The position numbers were made by a program, and so were the translations under genes. The notes below the pieces were generated by a model that had not been told where the DNA came from, did not search any database, and saw only the letters and a program-made list of their open reading frames with translations. This document shows, piece after piece, positions 52,633 to 60,870 of a stretch of DNA of 64,000 nt (position 1 is the first letter of the stretch; every line of letters starts with the position of its first letter). Source of the DNA: Halobacteriales archaeon YIM A00013 (lineage in GTDB: Archaea > Halobacteriota > Halobacteria > Halobacteriales > Haloarculaceae); the NCBI GenBank assembly GCA_025041195.1, contig JAKCFM010000001.1:2170001-2234000 (forward strand), read 5' to 3'.

Positions 52633-52953
52633 TTATTTCAATTGGATGTGGATTTCAGTGCCCTCCCGAACAATGTCAAAAGTGGGGACTTTGAGATCAC
52701 TGAACGTTGATTTTCCCGATTCGATATCGAAACGCCAGGAGTGAAACGGACAGGCAATCTTCGGAGTGTCACTCTCCATATCGTTCGGTGTCGATACGTA
52801 TCCCTTTCCCAGGGGGGCACCCATATGTGGACACCAGTTTTTGAAGGCGTGATAGGTGCCGTCGTGGTTGATGATGGCAATTTCGGTGTTTTCAACCCGT
52901 ATAAATCGCCGCTCTCCCGGCGGGAACGCTTCAACGGTGATCGTCTCACTCAT
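52633..52953 (-). CDS. Rieske-type [2Fe-2S] ferredoxin
   Basis: A 106-residue single-domain Rieske protein. Cluster ligands are C41/H43 in W-C-P-H-M-G and C68/H71 in C-P-F-H-S-W. It resembles NirD- or dioxygenase-type ferredoxins and has no membrane anchor. Placed between trpG and paaA and overlapping trpG by four bases, it probably carries electrons to the PaaABC oxygenase, a job done by PaaE in bacterial clusters. No reductase gene is nearby, so a general ferredoxin reductase would be needed. Confidence 0.92.
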   Translation of the reverse strand: MSETITVEAFPPGERRFIRVENTEIAIINHDGTYHAFKNWCPHMGAPLGKGYVSTPNDMESDTPKIACPFHSWRFDIESGKSTFSDLKVPTFDIVREGTEIHIQLK

Positions 52954-53576
52954 AGCTTTTTATTCTTCATACGTGTCAATGACTGGAGGAAATTCCGGAT
53001 GATGTCGTGTCCAGGCGTAGTGAGTATGCTCTCGGGGTGAAACTGCACACATTCGATGGGGTACTCCTGGTGGCGGATTCCCATAACGAGCGAGTCGGAT
53101 TCGGTAGTTGCCGACACCTCGAAGCCATCAGGAATATCCGTTGCGAGTAGCGAGTGGTACCGGCCAGCTTCAAATCCCTGCTCGATCCCCGCAAATACCC
53201 CCTTCTCGTCGTGAACGACTGACGAGGACATTCCGTGGACGGGATATGGAGCGTGGTCAACCGTGCCACCATAGGCGTAGATTGCGGTTTGGAGCCCGAG
53301 GCAGACACCGAGCGTCGGGATGTTCGTGCTTATCTCCCGGAGAACGTCGAGCGAAACGCCAACATCTCGCTCGTTTTTTGGGTGACCTGGACCCGGACTG
53401 ATAACGATTGCGTCGGGATCTGCACTCCGGACAGCTGCCAACGAGATCGTGTTCTGAACCACGTCTGTATTCGCCCATTGGCTGACGTACTCTACCAGGT
53501 TGTACGTGAACGAATCGTAATTATCAATGAGCAACACATCTGATCTGGGACGGCTCCGAGGGGTCGCGACACTCAT
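52950..53576 (-). CDS. trpG: Anthranilate synthase glutamine amidotransferase subunit
   Basis: A 208-residue class I glutamine amidotransferase. The opening V-L-L-I-D-N-Y-D-S-F-T-Y-N-L is the family start. The nucleophile Cys is in L-G-V-C-L-G-L-Q-T (the usual G-H-Q is G-L-Q). The His/Glu pair is in F-H-P-E-S-I, and the oxyanion loop S-P-G-P-G-H-P is present. It feeds ammonia to the TrpE subunit. Overlaps of four bases at both ends tie it to trpE and to the Rieske ferredoxin. Confidence 0.92.
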   Translation of the reverse strand: MSVATPRSRPRSDVLLIDNYDSFTYNLVEYVSQWANTDVVQNTISLAAVRSADPDAIVISPGPGHPKNERDVGVSLDVLREISTNIPTLGVCLGLQTAIYAYGGTVDHAPYPVHGMSSSVVHDEKGVFAGIEQGFEAGRYHSLLATDIPDGFEVSATTESDSLVMGIRHQEYPIECVQFHPESILTTPGHDIIRNFLQSLTRMKNKKL

Positions 53577-55147
53577 TGTACTTGTGGGGAGGTAATGGGC
53601 TGATTATCGTCTGGCATCTGGATGCTATCAAGAGCACTGAGGACGCCACCGAGTTTCTGTTCAGTCTCTTCGTACTCGCTATCTGGATCGCTATCATCGA
53701 CGACACCAGCACCAGCGCGGACGGTAATGTGGTCGTTCTCACGGTGTTCGATCGTCGCGGTTCGGATTGCGATCGCGAAATCCATCTTGTCGGTCCAGGA
53801 GAAATATCCGACACCACCGCCGTAGATTCCCCGTGGACTCGCCTCAATCTCGTCGATAATCTCCATTGCTCGTACCTTCGGTGCCCCCGACAGTGTTCCG
53901 ACGGGAAACGTCGCTGCCAGTGCATCGAACATGTCGTACTCAGAATCCAATTCGCCTGTGACGACGCTCTCGATATGTTGTACTGTGGTGTATTTGACCA
54001 CGTTCATGAACTCATCGACAGAAACGCTCCCAGGACGAGCCACCCGACGAACGTCGTTTCTGGCCAGATCAACGAGCATAACGTGTTCTGCTTGCTCTTT
54101 TTTATCAGAGAGAAGATTACCGGCCGCACTGCGATCTTCGATAGGACACGAACCACGTTGGCACGTTCCCGCCAGCGGATTTGATCTGATTGTCCCTTCC
54201 TGTACCGACACCAACGTCTCGGGACTCGCGCCGATCACGGACCGATCACCGAACTGAAGGAGGTACATGTATGGTGAGGGATTTTCTGCTCGAAGTCGCT
54301 CATAGAGGGCGTATGGATCCAGAGTTCCCTCGTAAGTCCGCTCTCTCGAAATTACCCCCTGGTAGATGTCACCATCAACGATGTGCTGTTTTGCGTTTCT
54401 CACCGCAGAACAGTACTCCCTTCGAGGACTACTGGTCGAACCAAGACACTCGAACGGTTCTGTCTCAAGCGTTGCCCCATCTAGTCGATCCACAACGCGC
54501 GCTATCTCTTCCACACACCGGTCATACAATCGGTCAGGATTGTCCTCGGGGTGGACTACCGGCGTGAACACTAGCGATGGGTGATGTTTGGTGTGATCAA
54601 AGACAATGGTTTTTGTGTTCAATACGAACTGCGCATCAGGAAGGTCTCCCGTGTCGGGTTTGTCCACTCGCTGATCGAGCCAGATATCATACACCGCATC
54701 ATACGACAAAAATCCTACTAAACCACCTTCGTACGGTGATTCTTCCGTCTCGAACGTCGTGTCAGCATCCGGAACGCTGTCTCTCAGCGTCTCGATCGTG
54801 TTATCGCCGTCAGCGGTGATGAGATCAGCGTATCGAGGGTCGTTGATCTCGATCGTGGCATCGTTGTCTGTGACGCTGATGGCTGCTGCCGGTTCGTATC
54901 CTATATAGGAAAAATGACGGTGGTCCACGGCGCCGGTCGCAGAAAACGCCCCGTCTGGATTTGTCGAAGATACCTTCTGTCCGTTTTCTAGAAGAAACGA
55001 GTAACCGCTGGCAGTCGTATCAGCCAGGGCCGCGTAGGCCGTCAGAGGATCAACGGACACCGGTAATTCGCTGGTGAGACGAACAACTACTGTCTCATCA
55101 GTATCGGCTTGCTCTTGGAACTGTTCGCGAGTGAGTGAAACGTTCAT
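53573..55147 (-). CDS. trpE: Anthranilate synthase component I (chorismate-binding), with altered feedback motif
   Basis: A 524-residue chorismate-using enzyme. The N-terminal regulatory part has F-L-L-E-N (residues 51-55). In tryptophan-inhibited TrpE this motif is L-L-E-S, and mutations of that Ser remove feedback control. The catalytic half has D-G-D-I-Y-Q-G-V-I-S-R, N-P-S-P-Y-M-Y-L-L, G-A-S-P-E-T-L-V, S-N-P-L-A-G-T, D-L-A-R-N-D and F-P-V-G-T-L-S-G-A-P-K. These are typical of anthranilate synthase and make a PabB or isochorismate role less likely. It is translationally coupled to trpG and followed by oxygenase genes instead of trp biosynthetic genes, so the anthranilate is probably used in this cluster. 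Confidence 0.9.
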   Translation of the reverse strand: MNVSLTREQFQEQADTDETVVVRLTSELPVSVDPLTAYAALADTTASGYSFLLENGQKVSSTNPDGAFSATGAVDHRHFSYIGYEPAAAISVTDNDATIEINDPRYADLITADGDNTIETLRDSVPDADTTFETEESPYEGGLVGFLSYDAVYDIWLDQRVDKPDTGDLPDAQFVLNTKTIVFDHTKHHPSLVFTPVVHPEDNPDRLYDRCVEEIARVVDRLDGATLETEPFECLGSTSSPRREYCSAVRNAKQHIVDGDIYQGVISRERTYEGTLDPYALYERLRAENPSPYMYLLQFGDRSVIGASPETLVSVQEGTIRSNPLAGTCQRGSCPIEDRSAAGNLLSDKKEQAEHVMLVDLARNDVRRVARPGSVSVDEFMNVVKYTTVQHIESVVTGELDSEYDMFDALAATFPVGTLSGAPKVRAMEIIDEIEASPRGIYGGGVGYFSWTDKMDFAIAIRTATIEHRENDHITVRAGAGVVDDSDPDSEYEETEQKLGGVLSALDSIQMPDDNQPITSPQVQ

Positions 55148-55293
55148 TGGTCAGCCCCATAGGGCGTAAAATCGTACGTTCCAAACATATATTCACAATG
55201 TCTGGATATTGCTGCTATTCCGTTCGTAATACGGCATCCAATAATGTGTGTTTCTACTGTATAGTGCATATCAGTTGATTGTTGAACATCCAT
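55144..55293 (-). CDS. 49-residue small protein at the head of the trpEG-paa operon
   Basis: A short frame beginning M-D-V-Q-Q-S-T-D-M-H and ending F-T-P-Y-G-A-D-Q, with two Cys. Its TGA overlaps the trpE ATG (ATGA), like the other gene joints of this operon, which supports translation. The composition is not especially acidic. There is no run of Trp codons, so it is not a classical Trp attenuation leader. Function unknown; a later Met at residue 9 is an alternative start. Confidence 0.5.
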   Translation of the reverse strand: MDVQQSTDMHYTVETHIIGCRITNGIAAISRHCEYMFGTYDFTPYGADQ

Positions 55294-55425
55294 TCTGTAA
55301 TCTAGAATTTGTATCTGTATAATATATAATTCATGTTTATTGGATGTTAGCAGGTGTGCATAGAACAACCTAGTAATTATCTCACACCATCAACTGAAAA
55401 ATTATATTCAAATCTTTGTTGTTAT

Positions 55426-56541
55426 TTATATATCGAGCACATCGAGCGCGTTTTCGCCGAAGATTTTCCGTTCAGCAGCTTGATCGAGCTTGGGAATCGT
55501 GAGGATAGTCGGGTAGTCGAAATCAAGGTGGGGAAAGTCACTCGTGTACAGTAGTGAGTCCACTCCGACCATCTCGATAATTTGTTTCAGGTTGATGCTT
55601 CCGGCGGGATCTTCGAGTGGCTGAGTTCCCCAGTAGAACTGCTCTCGGACGTATTCGCTCGGTTTTCGGTCGAGGTGAGGGAGATGTTCGCTTCGTCGCT
55701 CATAGTTTTTGTCCATCCGACCGATCAGCCATGGGATCCACGTGACTCCACCCTCCAAAAAGATGTGTTCGACATCGGGAAATCGTTCGGGAAGCCCCTG
55801 GAAAACGATGTTGGAGACGAGACTCATCGCCGCCTGGTTATATGCAGCAATGTTAGCAACGTCGGACTGAAGGTTAGGAGCACCATACAGCTGTCCCCAC
55901 GGAGGATTCGGGAACGAGGGATGATAGTCCATTGGTAAACCAACCTCCTGGGCGGCCGCAAAGATCGGTGCACACTGGGGATCACCCAACAGCGTATTTG
56001 ATGAGAAGTTAGCATGTACCGACACCATATCGTCCTCATCACCGAGCCGCCGAATCTCTGCAGCAGATTTTTCGGGGGCCTGAGGGGCGATACGGATCGA
56101 CCCTTTCAACCCATCATTGCCATCAAGGAAATTATCGAGAAGGTAGTCGTTGTATGCCTGACAGAGTGCAATCGCAAAATCCTGTTCTGGGACATCAGTG
56201 ATTCCTTCCAGTTGATGGCCGTGAAGTACGACGTAATCCGTGTTAAAACGGTCCATAAACGCCTGAATCCCTTCCGGGGTCGTCGTCTTGATCTCATCGC
56301 CAAGTTCGTGAGGGGTCGGGTCCAGATCGAATGGAAACGATCCAACCAACGAACGGGTGAGCGGATCGTCCGTCGTGAGCTGGTGCTTGACCCTGTCTTT
56401 GTACGGTTCGGGAACATACTTTGCAAACTCCGTCGAATAAGCGACGATTTCGTGAACGTCACTGTCTACAACCGTGTATTCTGCTATTCGATCGAGTGCA
56501 TCAGTCGTTGCCTCGTAACCGTCCGTTTGTTTAATAGTCAT
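55426..56541 (-). CDS. Amidohydrolase family protein, ACMSD / gamma-resorcylate decarboxylase-like (A)
   Basis: A 371-residue TIM-barrel metal hydrolase of the amidohydrolase-2 (ACMSD) branch. The N-terminal motif is V-D-S-D-V-H-E, where the usual H-x-H is D-x-H. Later landmarks are M-D-Y-H-P-S-F-P (metal His), F-L-E-G-G-V-T-W-I and the final L-Y-T-S-D-F-P-H-L-D with the catalytic Asp. Family members decarboxylate or hydrolyse aromatic or ring-opened acids, such as the product of 3-hydroxyanthranilate cleavage. A TAGATATA promoter box is 61-68 bases upstream. It is adjacent to the trpEG operon and to a similar enzyme. Confidence 0.88.
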   Translation of the reverse strand: MTIKQTDGYEATTDALDRIAEYTVVDSDVHEIVAYSTEFAKYVPEPYKDRVKHQLTTDDPLTRSLVGSFPFDLDPTPHELGDEIKTTTPEGIQAFMDRFNTDYVVLHGHQLEGITDVPEQDFAIALCQAYNDYLLDNFLDGNDGLKGSIRIAPQAPEKSAAEIRRLGDEDDMVSVHANFSSNTLLGDPQCAPIFAAAQEVGLPMDYHPSFPNPPWGQLYGAPNLQSDVANIAAYNQAAMSLVSNIVFQGLPERFPDVEHIFLEGGVTWIPWLIGRMDKNYERRSEHLPHLDRKPSEYVREQFYWGTQPLEDPAGSINLKQIIEMVGVDSLLYTSDFPHLDFDYPTILTIPKLDQAAERKIFGENALDVLDI

Positions 56542-56601
56542 GGTTTATATCCGTCTGATTGTATAATACTTCTCTCTAGATATTTATCTTTCGTAATAAG
56601 A

Positions 56602-56609
56602 TATATCTA
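56602..56609 (-). promoter_or_regulatory. TAGATATA element upstream of amidohydrolase A
   Basis: This minus-strand octamer is 61-68 bases before the ATG at 56541. The same octamer occurs at 59857-59864, 62881-62888 and 63788-63795, always in the spacer before a gene of this cluster. At this position it is too far for a TATA box of a leaderless gene, so it may be an operator here. Confidence 0.45.
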
Positions 56610-56635
56610 TCATAAATTACGATCGGTGGATGATT

Positions 56636-57004
56636 CTATTCTCCTGGCTTTTTCTCAGCGATCGTTTCGTCGCCTGCGGCGTTTGGTGCGCCAACAACGA
56701 GGAGCGTCGAGCGATCGTCTGCAGAGACACGTCGCCATGAAGCTGGAGGGACGGCCAGAAACTCCCCCGGTGACAGCGTCCAGTCCGTCTCGTCAACCTC
56801 AATGGTCACCCGTCCATCGATCAGGTAGTAGAGTTCTTCCTGTTGTGCGTGGTTATGCAAACTATTCGTTTCGCCTGCTTCGTACAGCCACACGTTTGGT
56901 CGCATTTGCTCGGTTTCGAGTGAGTAGCCGACGGATTTGAGCGACGGTTCGACGCCGTCCAGTTCGATTGCTTCGAGATCTGCAAGATCGACTCGTGTGA
57001 CCAT
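56636..57004 (-). CDS. Cupin domain protein
   Basis: A 122-residue single cupin. The metal motif is visible as L-H-N-H-A-Q-Q-E-E-L-Y-Y (H-x-H-x(3-4)-E) and a less complete second motif near P-P-A-S-W-R (the His is replaced). It overlaps the upstream amidohydrolase B stop by one base (TAATG) and is followed by amidohydrolase A. It may be a dioxygenase, an isomerase or a sensor for a pathway product. Confidence 0.88.
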   Translation of the reverse strand: MVTRVDLADLEAIELDGVEPSLKSVGYSLETEQMRPNVWLYEAGETNSLHNHAQQEELYYLIDGRVTIEVDETDWTLSPGEFLAVPPASWRRVSADDRSTLLVVGAPNAAGDETIAEKKPGE

Positions 57005-58053
57005 TATACTCCGTACACCTCCTGGGCGTTCGTTCGGAGGATGCGCTTGCGATCTATGGCATCCAATGTCGGTAGCGTCTCGATATCGTCGGCGTTCCAG
57101 TAGGGATATCCGGATGCATAGAGGACGTTTTCGACACCGACCATCTCGAGATACTGCACAAGCAGTTCATCTGGAAGCGCGGCCAGCGAGTAGGTCGTCA
57201 CCCAGCAATTGTCAGTAATATACTCGTGTGGTTCGCGTTGGATGGATGGAGAGAACTGTTCTAAATTCCGGTAGTATCGTGTCCCGCGCCATTTCGTCTG
57301 CGGGAGCCACCCAATGCCTTCCCCGGCCCAGACGACCGAAAGATCTGGAAACGAATCAAAGACACCCTGATACACCATACTCAACATGTTCGCCATATGG
57401 TTTTGGGCAAGGCTCGCATCGTAGGAGACGTGGTGTTCGGGAATTCCCCCCGCCGTCTGTCGGTGGACTGGATTCCCCGAACTGTGAACCGTTACGGCCA
57501 TTCCTGCCTCAACAGCCGCCTCGTAGATCGGGTAGTGATACTCGTGGCCCAGCGGGAGATCGCCCCCTCCGTAGAGCAACACGGTCACCATCTTCGGATC
57601 AGTGGCATATTTTCGGATCTCTGCGGCCGCAGCTTCTGGATTCTTCTGGGTCACGAGCACGCCACCTTTCAACCGATCAGACTCCGACAGCCACTCGCGT
57701 CTGAGAAGCTTGTTGTACGCCGAGGCAAGCGACGCTGCGTAGTCCGGATCGGGCTTTCCCGGCAGAAACTTCACCGCATGGCCGGTTAATATCCCTGTGG
57801 CAATTCTCCGTTCACGTGCGTACGTCTCAAACGTTTCCGGTGTGCGAAATTGTTCAGGTGCAACGTCTTCGTCCGTGTCCTCATTGAACGAAGCGTGATA
57901 CCATGGCAACGTCGGAACGAACGTACCACCGATCGGATCTTGGATTGCAGACTTGATTTTCAACCGGTCTCGCCACTTCGGATCCACAAGCTCGGACATC
58001 TTCTCAATGTTTACTGTCCATTGATGAAGACACGAATCCACAACATTTTCCAT
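57004..58053 (-). CDS. Amidohydrolase family protein, ACMSD-like (B)
   Basis: A 349-residue relative of the enzyme at 55426. The N-terminal metal motif reads V-D-S-C-L-H-Q, again lacking the first His. V-T-V-H-S-S-G-N-P and V-V-W-A-G-E-G-I-G-W-L-P are the middle landmarks, and the last is L-Y-A-S-G-Y-P-Y-W, where the expected S-D-x-P Asp is replaced by Gly. This suggests altered or lost metal chemistry, or a partner role for enzyme A. It overlaps the cupin gene by one base. The start is M-E-N-V-V-D, with an alternative Met four codons earlier. Confidence 0.85.
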   Translation of the reverse strand: MENVVDSCLHQWTVNIEKMSELVDPKWRDRLKIKSAIQDPIGGTFVPTLPWYHASFNEDTDEDVAPEQFRTPETFETYARERRIATGILTGHAVKFLPGKPDPDYAASLASAYNKLLRREWLSESDRLKGGVLVTQKNPEAAAAEIRKYATDPKMVTVLLYGGGDLPLGHEYHYPIYEAAVEAGMAVTVHSSGNPVHRQTAGGIPEHHVSYDASLAQNHMANMLSMVYQGVFDSFPDLSVVWAGEGIGWLPQTKWRGTRYYRNLEQFSPSIQREPHEYITDNCWVTTYSLAALPDELLVQYLEMVGVENVLYASGYPYWNADDIETLPTLDAIDRKRILRTNAQEVYGV

Positions 58054-58168
58054 CGTATTCACCACAACTCAGCAGACGGAGAAAATGTTTTCGGGTACAA
58101 ATTAATAGAATGGATATATATTCACACAGTCGTCATGGTTCGGGAACGACCAGAGAAGGATACATGTG

Positions 58169-59830
58169 CTACTCGCGTTCTCTTTCCCGGAGCAGATTTC
58201 GCTGTATTTTTCCGGATTCGGTCATGGGCAGTTCGTCGACGTATTCGATATCGCGTGGATATTTGTAGGGGGCAATCCGGTTTTTTACGTGATTTTGGAG
58301 TCGATTGGTCGTCTCAGGGGATGGTGAGTCCTCCTCGAGGATGACAAATGCCTTGACGATGGTTCCGCGCGTGTCGTCGGGGCTACCAACGACGGCAGTT
58401 TCTTTGACAGCGTCACACTCCTGGAGTACTTTCTCAATCTGTGGTCCAGGAACGTTGTAGCCACTGGTGATGATGAGGTCATCGCTCCGGCATTTGTGTT
58501 CAAACGAACCGTTTTCATGGTGGACAAAAATATCACCGGGAATTGACCAGCCATCCCTTACGGATTCTTCCTGTATTTCCGGCCGGTTCCAATACGACAC
58601 ACCGGTTGGTCCTCGAACCATGAGCAGTCCTGGTTCGCCACGATCGAGTTCTTCACCCGTTTCGGCGTCGACAACCTTACATTCATAGCCGGGGACGGGA
58701 TAGCCGGTGACCGACGGATCGACCGCATCGTCAACGGTGTGGCTGATGAAAATATGTAGCATCTCTGTCGTACCGATTCCATCTAGCAGCTTGATCCCCA
58801 GGTCCTCCTTCGCGCGGTTGTACGTGTCCGGTGTCAACGGCTCACCGGCACTGACTCCGATACGGAGCGAGGAGAGATCATATTCTGTTGCCGAGTTGTT
58901 CTTTTCCGACAGCATTTGATTGTATGCTGTTGGAACCGAGCCAAGCACGGTAATTCCGTACTGTTCGACGCCACTGAGAATCTTTTCTGGTGTCGCATCC
59001 TCGATGAGGCATGCGCTCGCGCCGAACCGTAGCGGAAATGCCGCGAGAAATCCATAGCCAAACGTGAATGCAAGTGGTGGGTTTCCACCGAACACATCCT
59101 CTGTACTCGGTGAGAGACAGTGTCGAGCGTAGGTGTCCGTAATAGAGAGAAGTTGTCGGTGGGTGTGTACGGTTCCTTTCGGCTGTCCGGTCGTCCCACT
59201 CGTATAAGCCAACAGCGCAATATCATCACGGTGGGTCTCGGAGACTACGGCGTCGGCAGATGCACCGCTGAGAAGTTCCGAATAACTCCGATAGTCATGA
59301 GTGATATCGTTGTTCTCGACGACAATAATTTCCTCCAAACCCGTCGCAGTAGCGTTGTCAACCGGTTCTAACAGTTCATCGTAGATGATCGCAAACCGTG
59401 CTCCCGAATCGTCGAGAACATATTCGATCTCCTCGGTCTGGAGGAGCTTCATCGATGGAACCGGGATCGCACCGATCTTCTGGATCGCTAAACAGGAAAC
59501 GATGTACTTCGGTCGGTTCGGAAACCGTATGAACACTCGGTCACCAGATTCGACACCGAGATCTAACAGCGCGTTTCCGAGCCGGTCAACCTGCTCACGC
59601 AGCTCTGCATACCTGATCTCCCTGTTTTCGAAGTGCACAGCGACATTTTCACCACGACCCTTCTCGACGTGCCGATCGACCATTTCAGTTGCTGCGTTGA
59701 GCTTCTTTGTATAATGAATCTCAGAAAGGCTGTACACTTCCTCGCTACTGTTGGCTGACGGAAGCGATTGAATTGCACTACTGATCTCTCCTCGCTCTTT
59801 TATCAGCGTGCCATCTGTTGGTTGTACCAT
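58169..59830 (-). CDS. Acyl-CoA/aryl-CoA ligase (benzoate or 2-aminobenzoate-CoA ligase type)
   Basis: A 553-residue ANL-family adenylating enzyme. It has the P-loop Y-T-S-G-T-T-G-Q-P-K-G, the aromatic-acid-ligase style Y-I-V-S-C-L-A-I-Q-K-I-G-A-I-P-V-P-S-M region, I-G-T-T-E-M (A5), I-P-G-D (A7) and the catalytic Lys in T-E-S-G-K-I-Q-R. It matches the benzoate- and 2-aminobenzoate-CoA ligase group in layout, but the exact acid is not readable. In this cluster it could activate anthranilate made by TrpEG for attack by PaaABC. A TAGATATA box is 27-34 bases upstream, at the TATA position. Confidence 0.9.
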   Translation of the reverse strand: MVQPTDGTLIKERGEISSAIQSLPSANSSEEVYSLSEIHYTKKLNAATEMVDRHVEKGRGENVAVHFENREIRYAELREQVDRLGNALLDLGVESGDRVFIRFPNRPKYIVSCLAIQKIGAIPVPSMKLLQTEEIEYVLDDSGARFAIIYDELLEPVDNATATGLEEIIVVENNDITHDYRSYSELLSGASADAVVSETHRDDIALLAYTSGTTGQPKGTVHTHRQLLSITDTYARHCLSPSTEDVFGGNPPLAFTFGYGFLAAFPLRFGASACLIEDATPEKILSGVEQYGITVLGSVPTAYNQMLSEKNNSATEYDLSSLRIGVSAGEPLTPDTYNRAKEDLGIKLLDGIGTTEMLHIFISHTVDDAVDPSVTGYPVPGYECKVVDAETGEELDRGEPGLLMVRGPTGVSYWNRPEIQEESVRDGWSIPGDIFVHHENGSFEHKCRSDDLIITSGYNVPGPQIEKVLQECDAVKETAVVGSPDDTRGTIVKAFVILEEDSPSPETTNRLQNHVKNRIAPYKYPRDIEYVDELPMTESGKIQRNLLRERERE

Positions 59831-59856
59831 GCTATTATATCAATGTTGATTGATAT

Positions 59857-59864
59857 TATATCTA
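59857..59864 (-). promoter_or_regulatory. TAGATATA element upstream of the aryl-CoA ligase
   Basis: The octamer is 27-34 bases before the ATG at 59830, at the position of a TATA box for a leaderless or short-leader transcript. The surrounding minus-strand sequence, cattagatataatatcaat, is also AT-rich. Confidence 0.5.
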
Positions 59865-60069
59865 ATGTAAATAGATAGTAATCAGATAACACGATAGAGA
59901 GCAGATATACTTCAGCGAACCACTGGTACTATAGTATATGTGGACTTCTGGCTACAGAATTCCTCTGGTCATGTACAGGGTTAGACCTGATTCTTGATCG
60001 TTCATCTATTAAAAAACTATAGAGACTCGTCAATCTTCCGTAGAACATCAGATATTGTATCTTCTATTG

Positions 60070-60870
60070 TTAATCAGTATAGTACCAAAATGCACCGGGT
60101 TCTCGCTCGATTCGCTGAATTCGGCCGTCATCCCTGAGTGCCTCAAGCGCCTGTTCGGCTTTCGGCACCGAGATATCATACACTTCAGCGACTTCTCGTG
60201 TTGTTACTCGTTTATAGTGTTCGACGAACGCCTTTAGCGGCCGAAGGGAAGTCGCCTGCAGGGAGGGGGCAACCGTGGTAACTGCTTCCATAAAGTCCTT
60301 TGCTGGGCGATCGCCAACGATTTGAATGCTTTTCTCCGGACCAGAGATCTGATAGGTTGGGAACGCTGTGACGCCGTGGTCCTGGGTTCGATCGAGATCC
60401 TGCTGGAGTTGCTCGTGGGCGGTCTCGCTGGTGAGCACGCTCTGGAACTGATCACTGTCGTAGCCGGTCTCGGTAGCGAGATGAACGAGCACGGTCTGCT
60501 GTTCGATGTCTCTGTGCTCTGTCGCAATAACTTCTCGAAGCCGGCGAAGATAGCAGTCTGCCAGGGTTTCGTCCAGGATCTGGGCGGCTTTGTAGGCAAC
60601 GCTTGCGAGGTAGCTCGAATGCTGTGGCACTGAATTCCATTTTTCGACATTGATTGGCATGCCATATTGGCTAGCTGCCGTCTGCCAGTGAGATGCGACG
60701 TTCGAAGAAAAATCGCAGTCGTCAGTGTCTGTTAATCCACCCATCACGAACACCACGGAGATATGATTACGGTAGTGCTCACGGAGCAACTGGAGCGTCG
60801 TCTCAGCGTTCCACGACCACGCACAGAGTGGATCCGTAAACTGTGTGATCGTGAGCGGTTCCTCAGTCAT
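60070..60870 (-). CDS. DsbA-like protein with CxxS active site and C-terminal winged helix (copy 2)
   Basis: A 266-residue paralogue of the gene at 48662. The motif is D-P-L-C-A-W-S-W, so C16-x-x-S19. The shared landmarks are V-M-G-G-L-T-D, C-Y-L-R-R-L-R-E, A-F-P-T-Y, and a C-terminal winged helix with R-V-T-T-R-E-V-A-E-V-Y-D-I. The start M-T-E-E-P-L (60870) is chosen over 60942. Monocistronic, between the ligase and the HxlR regulator. The region 60871-61268 upstream has no gene. Confidence 0.8.
   Translation of the reverse strand: MTEEPLTITQFTDPLCAWSWNAETTLQLLREHYRNHISVVFVMGGLTDTDDCDFSSNVASHWQTAASQYGMPINVEKWNSVPQHSSYLASVAYKAAQILDETLADCYLRRLREVIATEHRDIEQQTVLVHLATETGYDSDQFQSVLTSETAHEQLQQDLDRTQDHGVTAFPTYQISGPEKSIQIVGDRPAKDFMEAVTTVAPSLQATSLRPLKAFVEHYKRVTTREVAEVYDISVPKAEQALEALRDDGRIQRIEREPGAFWYYTD

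Noticed and set aside
56014-56940. 308-codon plus-strand frame opposite amidohydrolase A and the cupin
   Set aside because: It crosses two well-supported genes and their spacer, with basic non-haloarchaeal composition.
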